The notes beneath the pieces were generated by a model that had not been told where the DNA came from, did no database searches, and saw only the letters and a list, made by a program, of their open reading frames with translations. Shown here piece by piece: positions 1 to 6,282 of a DNA stretch of 9,101 bases. The position numbers and the translations under genes were made by a program. Location: the NCBI GenBank assembly GCA_946403735.1, contig CAMJAZ010000039.1, positions 1-9,101 on the forward strand. The letters run 5' to 3'. The stretch comes from an uncultured Selenomonadales bacterium (GTDB lineage Bacteria; Bacillota; Negativicutes; Selenomonadales; Selenomonadaceae). The stretch's first letter is position 1. Each line of letters starts with the position of its first letter.

Positions 1-2
1 GG

Positions 3-37
3 CATTACGCATTAAGCATTCCTAATTACGCATTAAT
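3..37. repeat. heptamer tandem repeat downstream of mlaD
   Basis: Five consecutive 7-bp units, two of them differing from CATTACG at one position (CATTAAG, AATTACG), ending at the mlaD stop codon. The period is exact and the units are degenerate. The array may continue left of the window only by its first two bases. Confidence 0.75.
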
Positions 38-1341
38 CAAAATTCCTGTTTAATTCCAAGATAAGCGGCTCGCTCATCTCTATGATTTATATCGTGCCAT
101 TCACCCAAAATATAAGTTGAATCGCTAATCTTATACTGCGTCTTCAATCTAAGTTTAACGTCGTTAATGTCATAGGCTTCTGCGGAAAATTTCCATTTAT
201 CGCCAGCGTAAGCATCAAGCCCAACACCAGGTTTACCCGCAACAATTCCTGCACGTGCGCCGAAATCTGTACCGAATTTTTTCCCAACTTGAGCGTTCAA
301 CTTCGTACCGTCGCCGATACTTTCTGCGCCAATGTCAAGGGAAGTATCTCCGCTTGTCACGTCGACATTAAAATTTGTCTTCCAGTTCGACGCGCCGCCG
401 CTATAAAGTACGTCAACGGACGGCGTAACTTCAATTTGTGACACGGTATCGGAAACGCCTTCAACTTTGCCTAAAATATTATCAGCGCGTTCAGTAATAC
501 TGCGGGCATTGCTTATCGTAGCTTTAAGGTCTTCAGCAACTTTTTGGTCGCTTACAACTTTATCCATACTTTCCGCCATATGTGCAACGTTTTTAGTCGT
601 ATCGGTAATATTTTTCAGCGTCGTCTTTAAATCTTCAGCAGTCTGCGGGTCGCCAGCAAACTTGTCAATATTTTGCGTCATATGTTCAACGGTTTCCATG
701 CTCCGATTCATACTAGCTAAAATGCCGTTCATCTGTTCAACCATTTGATTGACGTTGCCTTCATTGTTTTGCGCCATTCGATTAAACGTCGCCATCATAC
801 CGTTGAGATTTTCGGACGCATTCTTCAAATTATCGCTCATAACTACGACAGATTTTTTGAAGGTATCGTCGCCGACAATTTCTTGGACAGCGCCTAACAA
901 ATCTTCAACTTTGCCCATAACTTTATTGAGATTTTCAAACATTGCATTCATTCCGGCTTCTTCTGCGCCGAAAAGATAATCTCCGTTTTTTACGTATTCG
1001 CCGTTATCGGTACTGGGAATTATGTTAATAAATCTTTCGCCCATAACGCCGACGCTAGTTATTGTAACTTTTGAATCAAGGGGAATTTTTGAATCTGGCT
1101 TCACCCTCATAACAACCGTGACTGCGCCGCCTGTTGCTATTAAATCTTCAACCTTGCCGATCTGTATTCCGTTTAACTTGACATCAGCTTGGGGAGATAG
1201 TCCTAAAACTTGTTTAAAGTTTGCGAAGAAAACTAAATCGTCTTCTGAATTAAAATTGAAATTTCCTAAAGTAAAAACAGCTGAACTTATCATAAGAAGT
1301 CCGCCGATTGTGAAAGCACCGACTTTTGCCGCCGCTGACAT
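37..1341 (-). CDS. mlaD: MlaD-like MCE protein, elongated form with C-terminal outer-membrane beta domain
   Basis: Substrate-channel subunit of the Mla phospholipid ABC transporter, predicted to span from inner to outer membrane. Numbering from the second Met: one N-terminal membrane segment (about residues 7-27), an MCE domain (about 34-115, with the typical LGLSPQADVKLNGIQIG stretch), a long helical/coiled region (about 125-300), then about 130 residues of alternating short beta strands ending in Phe (IKQEF), as outer-membrane barrels do. The helical part holds a 34-residue duplication, both copies containing AEDLK. At 434 residues it is far longer than E. coli MlaD (about 180), but it fits the elongated MlaD described in Veillonella, which works without MlaA and MlaC. 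Two ATG codons stand in tandem; the GAGG of the Shine-Dalgarno is 4 nt from the first (1344) and 7 nt from the second (1341), so I chose the second. Last gene of the min-mla run. Family call certain, barrel inferred from strand pattern. Confidence 0.92.
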   Translation of the reverse strand: MSAAAKVGAFTIGGLLMISSAVFTLGNFNFNSEDDLVFFANFKQVLGLSPQADVKLNGIQIGKVEDLIATGGAVTVVMRVKPDSKIPLDSKVTITSVGVMGERFINIIPSTDNGEYVKNGDYLFGAEEAGMNAMFENLNKVMGKVEDLLGAVQEIVGDDTFKKSVVVMSDNLKNASENLNGMMATFNRMAQNNEGNVNQMVEQMNGILASMNRSMETVEHMTQNIDKFAGDPQTAEDLKTTLKNITDTTKNVAHMAESMDKVVSDQKVAEDLKATISNARSITERADNILGKVEGVSDTVSQIEVTPSVDVLYSGGASNWKTNFNVDVTSGDTSLDIGAESIGDGTKLNAQVGKKFGTDFGARAGIVAGKPGVGLDAYAGDKWKFSAEAYDINDVKLRLKTQYKISDSTYILGEWHDINHRDERAAYLGIKQEF

Positions 1342-1357
1342 CATACCACCTCTTTGG

Positions 1358-1385
1358 GAATTAAGAATTTAGAATTAAGAATTTT
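1358..1385. repeat. heptamer tandem repeat between mlaF and mlaD
   Basis: Four contiguous 7-bp units: GAATTAA, GAATTTA, GAATTAA, then GAATTTT. They fill exactly the space between the mlaF stop codon and the sequence just before the mlaD ribosome-binding site. Confidence 0.8.
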
Positions 1386-2111
1386 TTAATCTACTACGCG
1401 GAAAAATTCTTTGACGCGCGGGTCATCAATCTTTTTAAATTTATCAACTGTATCAACCGCTATCAAATCGCCATTATAAACCATTGCAATCCTATTCGCA
1501 ATTTTGCAGGCGCTTACCATATCGTGAGTTACAACAATGCTTGTGACGTTCAACGCCTTTTGCGTCGAAATTATCAACTCATCAATCCTATTTGTAGTTA
1601 TCGGGTCAAGTCCCGAGCTAGGTTCGTCGTAAAAAATAATTTCTGGACCGAAGGCGATAGCCCGTGCAAGTGAAACGCGCTTTTTCATACCGCCGCTAAG
1701 TTCATTTGGCATACGATCTTCAACGCCTTCAAGTCCAACTTGCTTTAACTTTTCGCGTACAATCTCACGAATTTTTTCCTTGTCTAAGTTTGTATGTTCG
1801 ACAAGACCGAAGGCAACGTTATCGCCAACGGTCATTGAATCGAAAAGTGCAGAATATTGAAAGACCATTCCCATTTTCAGACGAACACGGGTAATTTCTT
1901 TTTCATTCATTTTAGAAATTTCGTCGTCACCAATCCAAATTTCGCCTTCACTAGGTTTAATCAGACCTATCATAAGGCGCAGTAAAGTTGACTTGCCCGA
2001 GCCAGAGCCGCCGATAATTGCCAACGTTTCGCCCGTACCAATTTCCAAATTTATATTTTTTAACGCCGCTTTAGCGCCAAAGTACTTGCTTACATTTTTT
2101 ATCTTAATCAT
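1386..2111 (-). CDS. mlaF: Mla phospholipid transporter ATP-binding protein MlaF
   Basis: Cytoplasmic ATPase that drives the MlaE permease. The ABC signs are in order: Walker A GGSGSGKST (34-42), Q-loop Gln85, signature LSGGM (138-142), Walker B ending in Asp162-Glu163, and H-switch His196. The LSGGMKKR signature and the final acidic/aromatic tail are usual for the Mla/Ttg2A group, and 241 residues is normal length. It lies between mlaE (25 nt upstream of its ATG) and mlaD. Oddly, no Shine-Dalgarno is visible: the gap before the ATG is filled by 7-bp repeats reading GCTAAAA on the coding strand, and an in-frame stop lies four codons upstream, so this ATG is the first possible start. Expression may depend on coupling to mlaE. 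No STAS-domain partner (MlaB) is encoded next to it. Confidence 0.95.
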   Translation of the reverse strand: MIKIKNVSKYFGAKAALKNINLEIGTGETLAIIGGSGSGKSTLLRLMIGLIKPSEGEIWIGDDEISKMNEKEITRVRLKMGMVFQYSALFDSMTVGDNVAFGLVEHTNLDKEKIREIVREKLKQVGLEGVEDRMPNELSGGMKKRVSLARAIAFGPEIIFYDEPSSGLDPITTNRIDELIISTQKALNVTSIVVTHDMVSACKIANRIAMVYNGDLIAVDTVDKFKKIDDPRVKEFFRVVD

Positions 2112-2132
2112 TTTTAGCTTTTAGGTTTTAAA
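2112..2132. repeat. heptamer tandem repeat between mlaE and mlaF
   Basis: Three 7-bp units, TTTTAGC, TTTTAGG and TTTTAAA, immediately before the mlaF ATG on the coding strand. They occupy the place where a Shine-Dalgarno would be expected. The same unit occurs in the minC-minD and hisH-hisA gaps. Confidence 0.65.
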
Positions 2133-2137
2133 ATCTG

Positions 2138-2911
2138 TCACCTGTAAATTACGAAAGTTAAAAGCGCGTTCAAAATAAATATTACGATGATTGACGTTAC
2201 AACAGTTTTAGTCGTAGCTTTACCGACGCCCTCTGCGCCTTCAGGACAATTCAAACCGTAGTAGCAACCTAAAACTGCTATGACATTGCCGAAAAATGAC
2301 GCCTTAATCATTCCGCCAGTTAAATCGTACATCTTCGCAAAAGTTTTTATCGAATTTATAAACATATACGAACTAATGTCTGAATAGTAAACCGCAATTA
2401 GCCAGCCACCAAATACGCCAATTATATCACCGTAAATAGTGAGTAGTGGTACGACGAACATACAAGCTAACATTCGCGGAACAATTAAATAGTCAACTGG
2501 ACTGACCGCCATAACTCTTAGTGCGTCAATCTGTTCAGTAACTTTCATTGTGCTAATTTCAGCCGTTATCGCCGCACCAACTCTACCCGCGCAGACTACA
2601 CCAACTAACACGGGTCCAAGTTCGCGTCCAATCGCTATTGCAATTACGCCGCCAACTGTTGACTGCGCACCAAAACGTATAAATTCATGCGCCGTTTGCA
2701 AAGTGAATACAACGCCTGTGAAAAGTAATGTCAACGTCACGATTAACAGCGAATCTACGCCTAAGTGTGACATCTGCGCGATAATGTGTCCAATGCGCGG
2801 TTTGTGTCGAAGTTGCTTGAATGTGTCGACGTACAATAAAACGATTGTGCCGAACTCTTCAAGCCGCCTTATGACGAATCCGCCGACTGATTCTAAAATT
2901 TTTACAAACAA
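2138..2911 (-). CDS. mlaE: Mla phospholipid transporter permease MlaE
   Basis: Inner-membrane permease of the MlaEFD complex. It carries the family hallmark running from RELGP (96-100) through AGRVGAA (108-114) to MKVTEQIDAL (122-131), an N-terminal amphipathic stretch, and about five hydrophobic segments (roughly 53-72, 88-110, 147-175, 203-222, 238-254). Its 257 residues match the usual length. The start is TTG (2911-2909). It is supported by GGGAG six bases upstream, which is itself part of a run of 7-bp repeats filling the gap from minE. It follows minE by 31 bp and precedes mlaF, so it is probably co-transcribed with the min genes. Confidence 0.95.
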   Translation of the reverse strand: MFVKILESVGGFVIRRLEEFGTIVLLYVDTFKQLRHKPRIGHIIAQMSHLGVDSLLIVTLTLLFTGVVFTLQTAHEFIRFGAQSTVGGVIAIAIGRELGPVLVGVVCAGRVGAAITAEISTMKVTEQIDALRVMAVSPVDYLIVPRMLACMFVVPLLTIYGDIIGVFGGWLIAVYYSDISSYMFINSIKTFAKMYDLTGGMIKASFFGNVIAVLGCYYGLNCPEGAEGVGKATTKTVVTSIIVIFILNALLTFVIYR

Positions 2912-2913
2912 AA

Positions 2914-2941
2914 ACTACTCCCTACTTCCTACTCCCTACTC
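2914..2941. repeat. heptamer tandem repeat between minE and mlaE, containing the mlaE ribosome site
   Basis: Four 7-bp units of the CCTACTC type (GAGTAGG on the coding strand), beginning one base beyond the minE stop. Each unit on the coding strand carries a purine-rich GGAG/GGAA core, and the one nearest mlaE lies six bases before its TTG start, so the repeat serves as the Shine-Dalgarno. Confidence 0.8.
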
Positions 2942-2942
2942 C

Positions 2943-3209
2943 TTATTTTGCATGGCGCAGAGAATTGACAGGAATGTTAGCGACAAGCGCTACAGAATTT
3001 GCGTCATTCTCAAGTGTAATTTCCATAGCGCTACGGTTTATGTCCATATACTTAGACAGCACCGTTATAATATCGCCTTTGAGTTGCTCCATAGTTTCGG
3101 GGGAAACGCTGGCGCGGTCGTGAATCAGGACAACTTGCAAACGCTCTTTAGCTATCTGCCCAGATTTTTTTTCAGATCTTCCGAAAATTTTCATAAGTAC
3201 GTCGAACAT
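2943..3209 (-). CDS. minE: cell division topological specificity factor MinE
   Basis: Stimulates MinD ATPase at the membrane and drives Min oscillation, restricting the MinCD inhibitor to the cell poles. The 88 residues equal the E. coli length. The order is an N-terminal membrane-binding stretch with hydrophobic and basic residues (2-14), the MinD-contact helix AKERLQVVLIHDRA (20-33), and the dimerisation domain (about 36-84) with the usual SPETMEQLKGDIITVLSKYM pattern. AGGGGG eight bases before the ATG is a good ribosome site. It starts 12 bp after minD, the only gap in this run without heptamer repeats. Confidence 0.95.
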   Translation of the reverse strand: MFDVLMKIFGRSEKKSGQIAKERLQVVLIHDRASVSPETMEQLKGDIITVLSKYMDINRSAMEITLENDANSVALVANIPVNSLRHAK

Positions 3210-3221
3210 AAGCGAGCCCCC

Positions 3222-4013
3222 TTAAATCATTCCAAACAGGCGCTTAAGTCTCGTAAAAAAGCCGTCTTTAGGCGGTTTCAAAAAAGGAATATTTTCGCCA
3301 CACATTCTGCCGACGATATTTTTGTAAGCTTGCGCGGCATACGAATCCTTAAAAAGAATTACGGGCTCGCCACGATTCGTAGCCATAACAACTGATTCGT
3401 CGTCAGGAACTTGCCCAATGCAGTCAATGGACAAAATTTCATTAATGTCAGACATATCCAGCATATCGCCTTTTTCAACCATCTGCGGACGAATACGATT
3501 GACAATAAGCTTTACATTTTCTTTATCAGCGCGACCAAGTTCACCAATAATTTTATCTGCGTCACGAACAGCGGAAATTTCTGGCATAGTAACTACAATC
3601 GCCCAATCAGCGGCGGCTATTGCCGTTTTAAATCCTTGCTCAATACCCGCAGGACAATCAATTATAATAAAATCGAACTCTTTTTTCAACTCTTTGCAGA
3701 GTTCGACAAGTTGATCAGGATCGATAGCTGATTTATCTTTAACTTGTGACGTTGGCAAAAGGTAAAGATTGTCAAGCTTTTTGTGACGGACAAGCGCTTT
3801 TTTGTACGAAACACGACCGCTTGTCACGTCGACTAAATCGTAGACAATTCTGTTTTCCAATCCAAGCAGCAAATCAAGATTTCTCAAGCCAGTATCAGTA
3901 TCAATCAAGACAACGCGATTGCCGCGCATTGCAAGACCCATTCCAATGTTAGCGGTCGTAGTAGTTTTGCCTACGCCGCCTTTGCCGCTTGTTATAACAA
4001 TAACTTCACTCAT
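3222..4013 (-). CDS. minD: septum site-determining ATPase MinD
   Basis: ParA/MinD-type ATPase that dimerises on the membrane when ATP-bound, recruits MinC and is released by MinE. The deviant Walker A GKGGVGKTTT starts at residue 10 with signature Lys11 and catalytic-loop Lys16. Switch I is DTDTGLRNLD (38-47) and switch II is DCPAG (119-123). The last dozen residues, FFTRLKRLFGMI, form the amphipathic membrane-targeting helix, so the C terminus is intact. The 263 residues are normal. The ATG has GGGGGA about 7 nt upstream. It lies 94 bp from minC, the largest gap inside the run, which contains a long heptamer array and hairpin. Confidence 0.97.
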   Translation of the reverse strand: MSEVIVITSGKGGVGKTTTTANIGMGLAMRGNRVVLIDTDTGLRNLDLLLGLENRIVYDLVDVTSGRVSYKKALVRHKKLDNLYLLPTSQVKDKSAIDPDQLVELCKELKKEFDFIIIDCPAGIEQGFKTAIAAADWAIVVTMPEISAVRDADKIIGELGRADKENVKLIVNRIRPQMVEKGDMLDMSDINEILSIDCIGQVPDDESVVMATNRGEPVILFKDSYAAQAYKNIVGRMCGENIPFLKPPKDGFFTRLKRLFGMI

Positions 4014-4026
4014 AAAAGTTCCCCCG

Positions 4027-4103
4027 TGTTAGCTTATAGGTGTTAGCTTCTAGCTTTTAGATGTTAGGAAAATGCTAAAAGCTAAAAGCTAATTCCTGAA
4101 AGC
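4027..4103. repeat. eleven-unit heptamer array between minC and minD
   Basis: An unbroken 7-bp register over 77 bp. The left units are of the TGTTAGC/TTTTAGA type and the right ones include TAAAAGC twice, which is close to the reverse complement. It occupies most of the 94-bp gap, leaving only the minD ribosome site (GGGGGA on the minus strand). Confidence 0.8.
4043..4092 (-). other. 18-bp inverted repeat (mRNA hairpin) between minC and minD
   Basis: Bases 4043-4060 and 4075-4092 are reverse complements at 17 of 18 positions, with a 14-nt loop. The two arms are made of oppositely oriented heptamers. No U-tract follows on either strand, so a terminator is unlikely; an mRNA-stabilising or processing hairpin upstream of the minD ribosome site is more plausible. 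Confidence 0.65.
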
Positions 4104-4107
4104 TATT

Positions 4108-4764
4108 CTACCGCATAATCGGTTCAAAAACAATGTAGCCATTCTTGATAGAGGCACGCTCCGCCATATTAACTTCCTTTGCATTGTCAGGGGAACGCGC
4201 GATAATATTTGCTATGCGAATCTGCATTGGCATTAACTTATCCGCTACAACAAACGCTGTTTCATCGCCATAAACTCCCGCGTGTACAATGCCGCGACAC
4301 GTTCCACGAATATCCACACTGCCGCCAGAAATTACTTGCGCACCTGGATTGACATTGCCGCAAATAAGTACTGATGATTCCGACCGAACTTCCTGCCCAC
4401 CACGAATAGTTCTGTTGATAACAAGCATCGGACTAGCTTTTCTTTCAACTTGTTGCGGCTGTTCAAACTTTGCGGGCTGTTCAACTTCGACAGGCTTTTC
4501 ACGTACTGGCGCGGAAAAATTTGGCTGTTTATAATCGTAGCTGAAAAGCATTCCGTGCCTATGAAACATTCTGCGTAACGTTTCGTTTTGTTCTTCGGTG
4601 AAGTAACCCTTCGGCATAAAAACCGTCGTCCCGCGAATAAAAAAATTGCTACCCATTTCAAGTTTGTTCAAAATGTTCGCTTGAACGTCCTCAAAATTTG
4701 CACCTTTGGCGAAACTGAGTTGTAGACCCGACTTCAGTCCGCGAATCTTTACAATGTCACTCAA
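4108..4764 (-). CDS. minC: septum formation inhibitor MinC
   Basis: Inhibits FtsZ assembly away from midcell when bound by MinD. The N-terminal FtsZ-acting domain covers about residues 1-85. A linker rich in Gln, Pro, Glu and Lys follows (about 86-112). The C-terminal beta-helix domain (about 113-218) carries the MinD-binding signature RGGQ (121-124, commonly RSGQ) and the family stretches GNVNPGAQVISGG and RGIVHAG. The start is TTG at 4764-4762, backed by AGGCGGTGAT at 4779-4770, which matches the ideal AGGAGGTGAT at nine of ten bases. It is the first gene of the min-mla run and has its own likely promoter upstream. Confidence 0.95.
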   Translation of the reverse strand: MSDIVKIRGLKSGLQLSFAKGANFEDVQANILNKLEMGSNFFIRGTTVFMPKGYFTEEQNETLRRMFHRHGMLFSYDYKQPNFSAPVREKPVEVEQPAKFEQPQQVERKASPMLVINRTIRGGQEVRSESSVLICGNVNPGAQVISGGSVDIRGTCRGIVHAGVYGDETAFVVADKLMPMQIRIANIIARSPDNAKEVNMAERASIKNGYIVFEPIMR

Positions 4765-4769
4765 GAAAA

Positions 4770-4779
4770 ATCACCGCCT
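4770..4779 (-). promoter_or_regulatory. minC ribosome-binding site (decides the TTG start)
   Basis: AGGCGGTGAT on the minus strand, nine of ten bases matching the ideal AGGAGGTGAT, five bases before the TTG at 4764. It settles a non-ATG start for minC. Confidence 0.8.
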
Positions 4780-4781
4780 GT

Positions 4782-4825
4782 AAAAAAAATTTATGTATAA
4801 TTCCATTAAATATTATACATAAATT
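4782..4825 (-). terminator. AT-rich palindrome with U-tract between DUF445 and minC
   Basis: Arms at 4788-4801 and 4812-4825 are perfect 14-bp reverse complements with a 10-nt loop. Read on the minus strand, the second arm runs straight into T residues (4789-4782), as an intrinsic terminator does, so it could end the folB-DUF445 transcript. The stem has only one G-C pair, making termination weak. The alternative is an operator, because the palindrome also overlaps the putative minC -10 box and start point. Confidence 0.45.
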
Positions 4826-4839
4826 GCGGAGAATTTCCA
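4812..4839 (-). promoter_or_regulatory. putative promoter of the minC-mlaD unit
   Basis: On the minus strand TATAAT lies at 4817-4812. A weak -35, TGGAAA (4839-4834), is 16 bp upstream. Transcription would begin near 4805, about 40 nt before the minC start. The poor -35 may be offset by the A-tracts just upstream. Confidence 0.5.
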
Positions 4840-4842
4840 TAG

Positions 4843-4871
4843 TTTTTTACAGATTTTTTTCAGATTTTTTT
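4843..4871 (-). promoter_or_regulatory. phased A-tracts upstream of the minC promoter
   Basis: Three runs of 6-7 A residues on the minus strand (T runs at 4843-4848, 4854-4860 and 4865-4871) are spaced about 11 bp apart, one helical turn; the last two sit in an exact 11-bp tandem repeat. They would fall near -40, -52 and -63 of the proposed promoter, where UP elements or intrinsic bends act. Confidence 0.45.
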
Positions 4872-4899
4872 AGACGGGGGAATTGCCAAAAAAATTTTC

Positions 4900-6282
4900 C
4901 TACGAACTTACAACACGTTCGATAATCTGTGCGACGATGTAAAGCAACATTCCAACTGCTGCGCCGCAAACTGAACCGTTAATCCTAATCATTTGTAAAT
5001 CGTCGGAGACTTTGCCTTCAACAAATGCCGTCAATTCTTCATCGCTGAACTTGTCAAGGCGTTCACGAATCATCGTTGGAATGGCATCGTGATATTCTTC
5101 CAACATCTGCGCGATAAAATTTTTAACCAGTTTGTCAAACTTATATTGCAGGACGGGACTTTCTATGAACTCATCAATTTTTTCATCAATCAGCTTGTCC
5201 AAAATCGGATACCAAATTTGCTCGTGACTTTCAAGCTCAATGATTCTGCTGACGTTGGGATTGTTGGCGGCTTGACGGCTAATCTTCGCCAAAATGACAG
5301 GATCAGTTTCGCCGCGTACATTTACATCAAGCCAATCTTGAATGTACTGCGCGGTATTGACTTTTTCTTTCAAAAGCGTTCGCAGGTTAGCTTGAAATTT
5401 TTCATTATCCATATCAGCGGCGGCGGCTTGTACAAAGCGCGTGAAAGAGTCAAGCAAGCTGTCCGCCATTTCAGCCGTTTCATTGTCGACCATACCTTTG
5501 ACGTTCAAAACTTTCAGCGTATCGTTAATTTTCTTTTCAACGTTTTCATTGAGGATTGACAAAATTTTTTCATCCGTCAAATTCATTGATGAAAGTACGA
5601 GCGCACGTCCTGCTGAATCGCCTTCGTAAGCTTCGCGCAGGTCAATAATTTTTTTATAGATAGCGTCTTGCATATGGCGGGATTGCAAAATTTTTTTACC
5701 AGTCGACAAAAGCGCCGTCAAAATTTTTCGGCTATGTTTTTCACGGGTGAGAACTTTAACGGCGGCATTAGCAATTTTATCTGCGTCAAGATTTTTAATT
5801 TCATGTTCCAAAATCGGCGTGACGGCGTCGGCAATGGATTTACTGTCAGTCTGCGCGAAAAGTTCATTTAAAATATCATAGGCTAAATCTTTCGCCTTAT
5901 CGCGTCCTTGATATTTTTCAAAGTATTCAATTAGCATCTGCGCGGTATTTTCTTCGCGGATGGTATCCATAATATTTTCTTTGTTGAGTAGGTCACGGCT
6001 AACAAAGTCAATAATAGCGTCGGTGATTCGTCCACGATTGCGCTTTAAAATTTCCGTACGGTAACCTATGCCCAACGGTTTACGAAATAGCGCCGTCACT
6101 GCAAACCAGTCTGCAAGTCCGCCGATTGTTGCCGCAATAAAGCCGTGATTAAGTAGACCTAAAAAAAATTGTCCTGTCGACGTTGTGACAAGGTTTATTA
6201 ATGGTGAAAGACTTGGCATCGTACCCGCCGCAAGTAAAGCGCTTGCCGCCAATGTAGCCGTCGCCTTAGTTTTATTGTCCAT
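4900..6282 (-). CDS. DUF445 family membrane protein (YheB/YjiN-like)
   Basis: Function unknown; the family includes B. subtilis YheB and E. coli YjiN. The 460 residues have a hydrophobic N-terminal part (about 6-66) ending in the hallmark GGLADWFAVTALFRKPLG (54-71), then about 360 residues of charged, helix-rich sequence, and a final membrane segment (about 437-455) close to the C terminus. This gives a membrane-anchored protein with a large soluble helical domain between its anchors. The start ATG overlaps the end of the upstream folate gene by 11 bp and has AAAGGG about 7 nt before it, implying translational coupling. Nothing in the sequence links it to folate chemistry. It ends 135 bp before minC. 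Confidence 0.93.
   Translation of the reverse strand: MDNKTKATATLAASALLAAGTMPSLSPLINLVTTSTGQFFLGLLNHGFIAATIGGLADWFAVTALFRKPLGIGYRTEILKRNRGRITDAIIDFVSRDLLNKENIMDTIREENTAQMLIEYFEKYQGRDKAKDLAYDILNELFAQTDSKSIADAVTPILEHEIKNLDADKIANAAVKVLTREKHSRKILTALLSTGKKILQSRHMQDAIYKKIIDLREAYEGDSAGRALVLSSMNLTDEKILSILNENVEKKINDTLKVLNVKGMVDNETAEMADSLLDSFTRFVQAAAADMDNEKFQANLRTLLKEKVNTAQYIQDWLDVNVRGETDPVILAKISRQAANNPNVSRIIELESHEQIWYPILDKLIDEKIDEFIESPVLQYKFDKLVKNFIAQMLEEYHDAIPTMIRERLDKFSDEELTAFVEGKVSDDLQMIRINGSVCGAAVGMLLYIVAQIIERVVSS

Noticed and set aside
2550..3395. Long plus-strand open frame (281 codons) across mlaE, minE and minD
   Set aside because: It runs antisense to three clearly recognisable genes, has no family resemblance or ribosome site, and its residues are the mirror of the real codons.
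4027..4103. CRISPR-like array
   Set aside because: Units are 7 bp with no spacers, and no cas genes are present.
4332..4661. 109-codon minus-strand frame inside minC
   Set aside because: It overlaps minC in another frame; minC has full-length family matches and a strong ribosome site.
4796..4801. Plus-strand -10 box in the palindrome before DUF445
   Set aside because: No -35 hexamer at a proper distance; TATAAT arises from the symmetry of the palindrome.
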